A stretch of DNA of 64,000 bases from assembly GCF_016625195.1 (NCBI RefSeq), contig NZ_JACVUP010000002.1:344711-408710 (forward strand), written 5' to 3'. Made by a program: the position numbers and the translations under genes. Source of the stretch: Erwinia sp. S63 (GTDB lineage Bacteria > Pseudomonadota > Gammaproteobacteria > Enterobacterales > Enterobacteriaceae). Under the pieces are notes generated by a model. The model was not told where the DNA came from. It worked only from the letters and a program-made list of their open reading frames with translations, and did no database searches. This document shows positions 48,972 to 56,661 of the stretch, in pieces (position 1 is the first letter of the stretch; each line of letters starts with the position of its first letter).

Positions 48972-49282
48972 CTCTTTCTCCTGATGAGTATCCTGTTTCA
49001 TATTGACCAAATTCATTGCGTTTGTTTCGCTTTTCGCTGCATCTGCGCCAAAACTCGGAATTATCCGCAACGAAGCGGGGGAGATATTGTAGGGATGTAA
49101 AGCTGATAACCGGGCTGTGAAGTGGCGCAATAGACTCCCGCCATCTGCGGCGGGCAAGAGCGTAACGTTAAATGAATGCTAAGAATGGCGTGAAGGATCA
49201 TCACGCCTAAATCTCAAACCCTTACTGCCGGAATTTTCCTTCGGTGCGGTCACAGTTTCCCGCTCTGCGATCTGACAGGCTG

Positions 49283-49300
49283 ACATTGATCGATCAATGT
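49283..49300. promoter_or_regulatory. 18-bp perfect palindrome upstream of the aldehyde dehydrogenase
   Basis: ACATTGATCGATCAATGT is a perfect palindrome 54 bp before the dehydrogenase ATG and is followed by TTAATA, a possible -10. It has the form of a dimeric repressor or activator operator; the binding protein is unknown. In the 383-bp gap 48972-49354 I also see a small hairpin (CCCGCC/GGCGGG near 49140) and no gene. Confidence 0.5.
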
Positions 49301-49354
49301 TAATAACAGGTTTCATAGTTGTTATTCGCCACTCTGTCCGCAAGGAGAAACACC

Positions 49355-50875
49355 ATGCGTTACGCTGCTCCGGGAGAACAAGGTTCTCTCATCACTCTGC
49401 AATCGCGTTATGGCAACTTTATCAACGGCGAATTCGTTGCGCCGGTGAACGGTAATTACTTCGTCAACACCACCCCGATTAACGGTTCTACCATCGGCGA
49501 GTTCCCGCGTTCGGATAAGGCCGATATCGATAACGCGGTGGCGGCAGCACAGGCCGCTGCGGATGCCTGGGGCAAAACCTCCCCGCAGGCACGTTCGCTG
49601 GTGCTGCTGAAAATCGCCGATCGACTGGAAGAGAAGCTGGAATACATCGCGGTCAACGAAACCTGGGATAACGGCAAGCCGGTGCGTGAAACCCTGGCCG
49701 CTGACCTACCGCTGGCGGTAGACCACTTCCGCTACTTCGCGGGCTGCGTGCGTGCGCAAGAAGGTACAGCAGCCGAGATCGATGAATTCACTGCTGCTTA
49801 TCACTTCCACGAACCGCTGGGCGTGGTCGGGCAAATCATCCCGTGGAACTTCCCGCTGTTAATGGCGGCGTGGAAACTGGCTCCGGCGCTCGGAGCGGGT
49901 AACTGCGTGGTGTTAAAACCGGCTGAGCAGACGCCCTTGTCGATCACCCTGTTTATGGAAGTGATCAAAGATCTGGTACCGCCGGGTGTTATCAACGTGG
50001 TGCACGGTTACGGTAAAGAAGCCGGTGAAGCGCTGGCGTCACATCCGGGCATCGCCAAAATCGCCTTTACCGGTTCCACCGCTACCGGTGGGCATATCCT
50101 CGAACTGGCGGCGAAAAGCCTGATCCCGTCCACCGTTGAGCTGGGTGGTAAATCGCCGAACATCTTCTTTGAAGACATCATGGATGCGGAAGAGAGCTTT
50201 ATCGAGAAAGCGGCAGAAGGCGTGGTGCTTGGCTTCCTCAATCAGGGCGAAGTCTGTACTTGCCCGTCGCGTGCGCTGGTGCAGGAGTCGATCTTTGAGC
50301 CGTTTATGGCGGCCGTCATGAAACGTATCAAAACCATCAAGCGCGGAGATCCGCTGGATACTGAAACCATGATTGGCGCGCAGGCGTCGCAGCAGCAGTT
50401 CGACAAAATCCTCTCTTATCTGGAAATCGCGCAGAAAGAGGGCGCACAGGTGCTGCACGGTGGCGGTGTAGAGAAGATTGGTGAAGCGTTCGATAGCGGC
50501 TACTACATCCAGCCAACGCTGCTGAAAGGCGACAACAGCATGCGCGTGTTCCAGGAGGAGATCTTTGGGCCAGTGGTCGGTGTGCTGACCTTCAAAGATG
50601 AAGCGGAAGCGCTCGCCATCGCCAATGACTCGATCTACGGACTGGGCGCAGGTGTCTGGACCCGCGATATCAACCGCGCCTATCGCATGGGCCGCGCGAT
50701 TAAAGCGGGTCGTGTCTGGACCAACTGCTATCACCTCTATCCGGCACATGCGGCGTTCGGTGGCTATAAAAAATCCGGTATTGGTCGCGAGACCCATAAA
50801 ATGATGCTCGATCACTACCAGCAAACCAAAAACCTGCTGGTGAGCTACAGCACCCAACCGCTGGGCTTCTTCTAA
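49355..50875 (+). CDS. aldehyde dehydrogenase, ExaC/AldB type
   Basis: The enzyme oxidises acetaldehyde and similar aldehydes with NAD(P)+. The 506 residues begin [10 protein letters not shown] and show [46 protein letters not shown], the general base Glu in VELGGKSPN and nucleophile Cys in [15 protein letters not shown]. The whole is closest, from memory, to Pseudomonas ExaC and E. coli AldB. ATG 49355 is set by GGAGAAACACC upstream. A terminator follows. An 18-bp palindrome upstream suggests specific control. Confidence 0.93.
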   Translation: MRYAAPGEQGSLITLQSRYGNFINGEFVAPVNGNYFVNTTPINGSTIGEFPRSDKADIDNAVAAAQAAADAWGKTSPQARSLVLLKIADRLEEKLEYIAVNETWDNGKPVRETLAADLPLAVDHFRYFAGCVRAQEGTAAEIDEFTAAYHFHEPLGVVGQIIPWNFPLLMAAWKLAPALGAGNCVVLKPAEQTPLSITLFMEVIKDLVPPGVINVVHGYGKEAGEALASHPGIAKIAFTGSTATGGHILELAAKSLIPSTVELGGKSPNIFFEDIMDAEESFIEKAAEGVVLGFLNQGEVCTCPSRALVQESIFEPFMAAVMKRIKTIKRGDPLDTETMIGAQASQQQFDKILSYLEIAQKEGAQVLHGGGVEKIGEAFDSGYYIQPTLLKGDNSMRVFQEEIFGPVVGVLTFKDEAEALAIANDSIYGLGAGVWTRDINRAYRMGRAIKAGRVWTNCYHLYPAHAAFGGYKKSGIGRETHKMMLDHYQQTKNLLVSYSTQPLGFF

Positions 50876-50881
50876 GCACTC

Positions 50882-50908
50882 AGGCAGCGGATCACACCGC
50901 TGCCTTTT
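50882..50908 (+). terminator. terminator after the aldehyde dehydrogenase
   Basis: The 9-bp stem AGGCAGCGG/CCGCTGCCT with a 6-base loop is followed by TTTCTTCT, starting 6 bp after the stop. Confidence 0.8.
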
Positions 50909-50997
50909 CTTCTGCATGCCTCATTCGGACTAATCCTGCCGCGATTCACATCTACGCTATAAGGGCTTCTCCTCTCCCTTACTCAGGATGGTTAACC

Positions 50998-52341
50998 ATG
51001 CGTATTGCGGCAACGTTGTCTGTCTGCCTGTTGTCCCTCTCATTTGGCGCGTCGGCCATTCCCAGTGCGTTTCCCACGGGCGTGACGTATTACGATCCCG
51101 CGCGTGCCTGGAACGGTTATGTGGTGATCCCCGGCAGCGATAACCAAACCCATTTAATTGATATGACCGGGCAGGAAGTGCATCGCTGGGCCTATGAAGG
51201 ATTCCCGAGCTGGCCAATTCCCACTGACCGCGTCAACGGCCAGAGGGGGCATCTGCTGGTACAGCTGGAGCGTCAGAAAGATCTTGATAAGGAAGCCAGC
51301 CCCGGCAACGGCATGGTGAATGCCAGCGTGGCGGAAGTGGACTGGAACGGTGCGGTGCAGTGGCAATACGGCAGTCAGCAGCAGCCGGTGCACCAACACC
51401 ATGAAATCCAGCGCCTGGCAGATGGCAACACCCTGGTGCTGGGCGCGGCACTACGGCAGCTGCCCGGCTACAACTATCGCATTATTGATAATACGCTGGA
51501 GGAAGTGTCGCCGCAGGGGGAAAAGCTGTGGAGCTGGTCGGTGGCCGATCACCTCAATGAGCTGGGCTTTTCTGATGCGCAACTGGCGATGATCCGTGAC
51601 AGCCAGGACGCTGACTTTTTGCATATGAACACGGCGGCACCGCTGGGGCCAAATCCGTGGTTTGATAAAGGCGATCAGCGCTTTGCCCCTGACAACATCC
51701 TGTTTAACTCGCGCAACGGCAACGTGGCCGTGATTGTCGATCGGCAGACGGGCAAAGTGGTGTGGCGCATCGGGCCTGATTATCCAGCGCTGAAGCTGGA
51801 TACACCGCTGCCGCGTCCACTGGATCAACTGATTGGCGAGCACGATGTGCACATGATCGGACCGGGCTTGCCGGGTGCTGGCAATATTCTGATTTTTGAT
51901 AATCAGGGCAACGCTGGATTCCCACCCACGCGGCAAGGATTCTTCTCCGCTTCACGCGTCATTGAAGTGAACCCGCAAACCAAACAAATCGTCTGGGAGT
52001 ACACTGGCGAGAAATCGGGACAAGCGATCTCCACCTTCTACAGTGCCTATATCAGCAACGCGCAGCGCCTGCCGAATGGCAACACCTTGATCAACGAAGG
52101 GCAGAGCGGCCGCCTGTTCCAGGTGACACCGCAGGGCGCGATTGTCTGGGAGTACGTCAGCCCGTTTTACGGCAAAGCGATGCCGCGCGATCACTACAGT
52201 GGCAACACGGTGTATCGCGCCTACATGGTGGATTACCGCTGGGCACCGGATGGGACACCGCACAGTGAAAAGGCGGTGACAGCGGATTGCATCCGTTATC
52301 CGGCGCTACCGGGTTGTCCGGCGCTGACATCCTCACAGTAA
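50998..52341 (+). CDS. secreted arylsulfotransferase-family protein
   Basis: The 447 residues start with a signal peptide (cleavage after GASA, about residue 20). A beta-propeller-like arylsulfotransferase (ASST) fold follows: TGVTYYDPARAWNGYVVIPG at the start, QHHEIQRLADGNTLVLG, FLHMNTAAPLG, EHDVHMIGPGLPGAGNILIFDN and QRLPNGNTLINEGQSGRLF. ASST enzymes use a His to pass sulfate between phenols; several conserved His are present. The C-terminal CIRYPALPGC has two Cys that could form a disulfide. The substrate is unknown and the gene stands alone. Confidence 0.82.
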   Translation: MRIAATLSVCLLSLSFGASAIPSAFPTGVTYYDPARAWNGYVVIPGSDNQTHLIDMTGQEVHRWAYEGFPSWPIPTDRVNGQRGHLLVQLERQKDLDKEASPGNGMVNASVAEVDWNGAVQWQYGSQQQPVHQHHEIQRLADGNTLVLGAALRQLPGYNYRIIDNTLEEVSPQGEKLWSWSVADHLNELGFSDAQLAMIRDSQDADFLHMNTAAPLGPNPWFDKGDQRFAPDNILFNSRNGNVAVIVDRQTGKVVWRIGPDYPALKLDTPLPRPLDQLIGEHDVHMIGPGLPGAGNILIFDNQGNAGFPPTRQGFFSASRVIEVNPQTKQIVWEYTGEKSGQAISTFYSAYISNAQRLPNGNTLINEGQSGRLFQVTPQGAIVWEYVSPFYGKAMPRDHYSGNTVYRAYMVDYRWAPDGTPHSEKAVTADCIRYPALPGCPALTSSQ

Positions 52342-52493
52342 GAAATGTGCGTTACTTCTTTAATCAGACTGTCATTTGGCCGTGACACAGTGCCTGCATC
52401 ACGAAAGCAGAATATTCCGCTACATTTGAGCCGGGTCTTTTCGATATAAGAGTGTAGGGAAAGTAAAGTCGCGCACCATTTTTAAGGAAAAAC

Positions 52494-52658
52494 ATGAACA
52501 CATTGCACAAGTTTCAGGAACAGCACGACGACGTGCTGGATGCCGATGATCAGCACATCATCACGGTGAATCTGCCGGGACGTCAGGCGATCTACGTGAT
52601 TGGTCAAAACGATGATGATGCCGATATGCTGTTAGACGTACAACTCGGTGCGATGTAA
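52494..52658 (+). CDS. 54-residue acidic protein, unknown
   Basis: From ATG 52494, with TAAGGAAAAAC directly upstream, runs a 54-codon frame to TAA at 52656. The protein is acidic, with Asp-rich stretches (HDDVLDADDQH and NDDDADML) around a beta-like middle (IITVNLPGRQAIYVIG). It has no signal or membrane helix. A strong terminator follows at 52685, which supports a real short transcript. No family recognised. Confidence 0.65.
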   Translation: MNTLHKFQEQHDDVLDADDQHIITVNLPGRQAIYVIGQNDDDADMLLDVQLGAM

Positions 52659-52684
52659 GCATCGCGCAGTGCTCACCCCATAAA

Positions 52685-52716
52685 AAAATCCGCAGCCATA
52701 AGCCGCGGATTTTTAG
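52685..52716. terminator. bidirectional terminator between the small gene and fumarase
   Basis: AAAATCCGC (52685-52693) pairs with GCGGATTTT (52705-52713) around an 11-base loop, with A and T runs on both sides. It lies between the convergent stops at 52658 and 52737. Confidence 0.8.
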
Positions 52717-52736
52717 TTTTAGCACTGCTTAACGTA

Positions 52737-54380
52737 TTACTTCACGCAGGCAGAACACTGATTGTGGATCTGCTGGAAGAAGTCATTCCCTTTGTCATCC
52801 ACCAGGATAAACGCCGGGAAGTTCTCCACTTCAATTTTCCAGATGGCTTCCATTCCCAGTTCTGCATACTCCACGCATTCCAGACTCTTAATACTCTGCT
52901 GCGCCAGTACCGCTGCCGGGCCGCCGATGCTGCCGAGGTAGAAGCCGCCGTGTTTATGGCAGGCATCAGTCACCTGTTTGCTGCGGTTGCCTTTCGCCAG
53001 CATCACCATGCTGCCGCCGTGTTCCTGCAGCAGGTCAACGTAGGAGTCCATACGACCGGCGGTGGTTGGGCCGAGTGAGCCAGATGCATAACCCTCCGGA
53101 GTTTTCGCCGGACCCGCGTAATACACTGGGTGATCCTTGATGTACTGCGGCAAACCTTCGCCGTTATCAATACGCTCTTTCAGCTTGGCGTGGGCAATAT
53201 CACGCGCCACGATGATGGTGCCGTTCAGCGACAGACGAGTCGAGACCGGATACGCCGACAGCAGCGCCAGAATTTCACTCATTGGCTGGTTAAGATCAAC
53301 ATTCACCACTTCGCCTTCGCCCTGCTGACGCAGTTCTTCTGGGATATAGCGACCTGGGTTGTCTTCCATCTTCTCAATCCAGATGCCTTCGCGGTTGATC
53401 TTGGCTTTGATATTACGGTCAGCCGAGCAGGACACACCCATGCCCACCGGGCAAGACGCACCATGACGCGGCAGACGCACCACGCGAATATCGTGGGCGA
53501 AGTATTTACCGCCGAACTGTGCGCCGAGGCCCAGCTCTTGTGAGGCTTTCAGCAGCTCCTGCTCCAGCGCCACGTCACGGAACGCCTGGCCGTGTTCGTT
53601 ACCTTCGGTCGGCAGCGAGTCGTAGTAGTGGGTGGACGCCAGCTTGACGGTTTTCAGCGTGCTCTCTGCTGAGGTGCCGCCAATCACAAACGCGATATGG
53701 TACGGCGGGCAAGCAGCGGTGCCGAGCGACATCATTTTATCGACCAGATAATTCTTCAGCTTGGCCGGGGTAATCAGCGCTTTGGTTTCCTGATACAGGT
53801 AAGTTTTGTTGGCAGAACCGCCGCCTTTAGCGATGCACAGGAACTTGTATTCGTCACCATCCACGCTGTAGAGATCGATCTGCGCCGGCAGGTTGGTGCC
53901 GGTATTGACCTCTTTGTACATATCCAGCGCGGCGTTCTGGGAATAGCGCAGGTTGTCTTCGATAAAGGTGTTGTAAACACCTTGCGATAGCGCGGCTTCA
54001 TCGCCACCGCCAGTCCAGACGCGCTGGCCTTTTTTGCCCATGATGATCGCCGTGCCGGTGTCCTGGCAGGTCGGCAGCACGCCTTTGGCGGCGATTTCCG
54101 AGTTACGCAGGAACTGCAGGGCAACGTATTTGTCGTTCTTGCTGGCTTCGTCATCCGCCAGAATCGCGGCAACCTGTGCCTGATGCGAGGCACGCAGCAT
54201 AAACGAAGCATCATGGAAGGCCTGCTTCGCCAGCAGCGTCAGGGCTTTCGGATCGACTTTCAGCACCTCTTCACCATCGAAGTTGGCTACTGAGACGTAA
54301 TCGCGGCTCAGCAGATAGTATTCGGTATCATCTTTGGCGAGAGGAAAGGGATTCTGATAATAGAAGGGTTTGTTCGACAT
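52737..54380 (-). CDS. fumA: class I iron-sulfur fumarase
   Basis: This 4Fe-4S enzyme interconverts malate and fumarate. The 547 residues equal the FumA/FumB type; cluster cysteines are Cys105 in LPTCQDTG, one in GTAACPPYH (about 224) and one in GVSCSADRN (about 318). FumA and FumB cannot be told apart by eye. It lies downstream of the dicarboxylate transporter on the same strand, close to a fumarate reductase and DcuSR. That setting suits the fermentative malate-to-fumarate direction, a FumB-like role. Confidence 0.93.
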   Translation of the reverse strand: MSNKPFYYQNPFPLAKDDTEYYLLSRDYVSVANFDGEEVLKVDPKALTLLAKQAFHDASFMLRASHQAQVAAILADDEASKNDKYVALQFLRNSEIAAKGVLPTCQDTGTAIIMGKKGQRVWTGGGDEAALSQGVYNTFIEDNLRYSQNAALDMYKEVNTGTNLPAQIDLYSVDGDEYKFLCIAKGGGSANKTYLYQETKALITPAKLKNYLVDKMMSLGTAACPPYHIAFVIGGTSAESTLKTVKLASTHYYDSLPTEGNEHGQAFRDVALEQELLKASQELGLGAQFGGKYFAHDIRVVRLPRHGASCPVGMGVSCSADRNIKAKINREGIWIEKMEDNPGRYIPEELRQQGEGEVVNVDLNQPMSEILALLSAYPVSTRLSLNGTIIVARDIAHAKLKERIDNGEGLPQYIKDHPVYYAGPAKTPEGYASGSLGPTTAGRMDSYVDLLQEHGGSMVMLAKGNRSKQVTDACHKHGGFYLGSIGGPAAVLAQQSIKSLECVEYAELGMEAIWKIEVENFPAFILVDDKGNDFFQQIHNQCSACVK

Positions 54381-54454
54381 GTTGGCTCACTTAGCTTCGT
54401 GTCGCCTGTCAGAGTGGCAGGTGACAAATTAGGCGATCTGTTTTTAGATTTTCT

Positions 54455-54487
54455 CTCGCCAGCCCTCCGCAAGGGCTGACTGGCGAG
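54455..54487 (-). other. strong hairpin between transporter and fumarase genes
   Basis: CTCGCC (54455-54460) plus AGCCCT (54461-54466) pair with AGGGCT (54472-54477) and GGCGAG (54482-54487), with a 4-base bulge. On the transcribed strand no U run follows, so it may be a processing or stabilising structure within the operon rather than a terminator. Confidence 0.5.
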
Positions 54488-54544
54488 CATCATAACACTT
54501 TCACGGTACTGCGCGGCTCCGTTTTTAACATCGGAGCAACATCA

Positions 54545-56056
54545 TCAGAACATCATCACCATCCATGGGTAGGCGATAACCATCAGAGCAATCAGGAAGA
54601 TGGCACCAAAGATGGTACCGAGACGCCAGTAATCTTTGGTTGGCAGGTAGCCGCTACCGTAATAAATCGGGCTTGGGCCGGTGCCGTACGGGGTGATAAT
54701 ACCCATCACACCCAGGGACACACACATCATCAGGCAGAACACTGGCATGTTGATGCCCGGAATCGAGGCGGCAATGGTCAGCATCGCTGGCAACAGTGCC
54801 GTGGTGTGCGCAGTGGTACTGGCGAACAGGTAGTGCAGTAAGTAGAAGGCAACCAGCAACACCACTGCCGAAACTTGTGGGTCATAACCTTGCAGCAGTT
54901 GCGCACCTTCTTTACCCAGCCAGGCGATAAAGCCAACACGCGCCAGACCGTCTGCCAGGGCTACCAGTGTGGCGAACCAGGCAAAGGTATTCCATGCCGC
55001 TTTGTTGCTGGTGATATCGTTCCAGTTTAGTACACCGGTCCACAGCATCAACACGATAACCAGCAGGGCGGCCATCGCCGGTTCAATCCATGCGGCAGCG
55101 AAGATCCACATCATCAGTGCTGAGACCACAAACACCAGCAGCAGGATTTCGTTGCGTGACAGCTTGCCAAGCTTCGCCAGTTCAGCGGTCGCCCAACGTG
55201 GCACTTCGTCATTAACCTTCACTTCCGGCGGATAGAGCCAGTACGCCAGCAGCGGCATGGTGAGAATCAACAGCACACCGAGCGGCAGGAAGGCGAGGAA
55301 CCACATGCCCCAGGAGATTTCGAAGCCCACCACGCTTTTTACCAGCGCCAGCGCCAGCAGGTTCGGTGCCAGTGCAGAGAGGAACATTGAACTGGTGATA
55401 CAGGCGGCGGTGATCGCCACCCACATCAGGTAAGAACCAATCTTACGTGCGCTCGGGTCATTTGGTTTTGAACCGTACAGCGGCGGCAGGTTGGCGATGA
55501 TCGGGTAGATGGTACCGCCACTGCGCGCAGTGTTAGAGGGCGTAAACGGTGCCAGTAACAGGTCAGCGAAGGTGATGGCGTAACCGAGCGTCAGGCTGCG
55601 ACGACCAAGATACTTCACCAGAATCAGCGCCAGGCGGCGACCAAACTGGGTTTTATCGTAGCCGGCGGCAAACATAAAGGCACCGAAGATCAGCCAGACG
55701 GTGGAGTTGCCGAAGCCACTCACTGCCCATTTAAACGACTGCGCCGCCGTTTTAAACTTGGGATCCGCCAGTTCGGCCGGGCTAAACAGCACCCACTGGC
55801 TGAACAGCGCAATCACCACCACGCCGGTCAGGCCGATAACGGCGCCTGGCAGTGGTTCAAAGATCAGTCCGACAATCACCCCGACGAAGATAGCGAAGAA
55901 GTGCCATGCATAAGGTTCCAGCCCGGCAGGGGTCGGCACCAGCAGCAACAGCACCGCCACAATGATCGGCAGGCACAACATAATCAGGCGATTCTTTTTC
56001 CCCGGCGCCGCAGGAGGCACTACGGGGGAGGCACTCTGGGTTGTTTGTGTGTTCAT
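54545..56056 (-). CDS. DASS-family dicarboxylate transporter (CitT/TtdT type)
   Basis: The 503-residue membrane protein has about 11-13 hydrophobic helices and the SLC13/DASS signatures APFTPSNTARSGGTIYPI (SNT motif) and TAHTTALLPAML (second SNT-like site), followed by ITPYGTGPSPIYYGSGYL. The nearest remembered relatives are the citrate/succinate and tartrate/succinate antiporters CitT and TtdT, which export succinate during fermentation. With fumarase, fumarate reductase and DcuSR alongside, exchange of a C4 acid for succinate is the likely job; the actual substrate is inference. Confidence 0.9.
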   Translation of the reverse strand: MNTQTTQSASPVVPPAAPGKKNRLIMLCLPIIVAVLLLLVPTPAGLEPYAWHFFAIFVGVIVGLIFEPLPGAVIGLTGVVVIALFSQWVLFSPAELADPKFKTAAQSFKWAVSGFGNSTVWLIFGAFMFAAGYDKTQFGRRLALILVKYLGRRSLTLGYAITFADLLLAPFTPSNTARSGGTIYPIIANLPPLYGSKPNDPSARKIGSYLMWVAITAACITSSMFLSALAPNLLALALVKSVVGFEISWGMWFLAFLPLGVLLILTMPLLAYWLYPPEVKVNDEVPRWATAELAKLGKLSRNEILLLVFVVSALMMWIFAAAWIEPAMAALLVIVLMLWTGVLNWNDITSNKAAWNTFAWFATLVALADGLARVGFIAWLGKEGAQLLQGYDPQVSAVVLLVAFYLLHYLFASTTAHTTALLPAMLTIAASIPGINMPVFCLMMCVSLGVMGIITPYGTGPSPIYYGSGYLPTKDYWRLGTIFGAIFLIALMVIAYPWMVMMF

Positions 56057-56247
56057 AGTTTTGTCTGCAAGTTAGGAAGAATGCGATTGATCGTCACGAA
56101 CACACTGTTCTTTTGGTTTCAACATGCGTGCAGCAGATGAGTCGTGACAATTTAAATTTTGTTCTTTAGTGAAACTTTGCTTTGCAAATTCGATACGCGA
56201 ATTATCAATTGAATGAAGCTAAGATGCGATTAATTAAAATATCTCTT

Positions 56248-56261
56248 TTGATCTAGATCAA
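56248..56261. promoter_or_regulatory. perfect FNR box in the divergent C4-module promoter region
   Basis: TTGATCTAGATCAA is an exact, fully palindromic match to the FNR consensus TTGAT-N4-ATCAA. It lies 192 bp before the transporter ATG and 401 bp before the reductase ATG, in the AT-rich 605-bp gap 56057-56661. That gap contains no gene I can support. Confidence 0.75.
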
Positions 56262-56519
56262 TAAAAAATATGCACTGTTTTTTAATTTTTATCTTTTGCT
56301 TTTTATTTAACTTTCTGTCTGCTGTGGATTAAACGCTACAAACTATCGAAACGCGAAAAATCGAGCAAAATGAGGCGGGTTGGAGGATTTTATCTTTATG
56401 ATAGTACTACATTTGTTTTAAATGTAAGGAAAAGGTTGATTTTTGTCAAGTCTTGGTTAAAACTTATCGGAGCGCTAATTCCAGCAATGAGCATCAAATA
56501 TCATTTCTAAACGTAAAAC

Positions 56520-56552
56520 TTATATAACTAACAATCTTGGTTATGTAACTAA
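56520..56552 (+). promoter_or_regulatory. phased direct repeat upstream of the fumarate reductase gene
   Basis: TTATATAACTAA (56520-56531) and TTATGTAACTAA (56541-56552) differ by one base and are spaced 21 bp centre to centre, two helical turns. They end 109 bp before the reductase ATG. This layout suits a response regulator dimer, with the nearby DcuR as first candidate. Confidence 0.5.
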
Positions 56553-56661
56553 ATAAAATGGTATATTTACGCCATGATATCGGACCACTTAAATAATTAT
56601 AAACCGCTCCGAACCGCCAAAGAATTGAATACACAATTTCTTAATTCTGGAGTTGCTCATT

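Noticed and set aside
50039..50917. 292-codon frame antisense to the aldehyde dehydrogenase
   Set aside because: Fully within a conserved gene on the other strand and without a start context.
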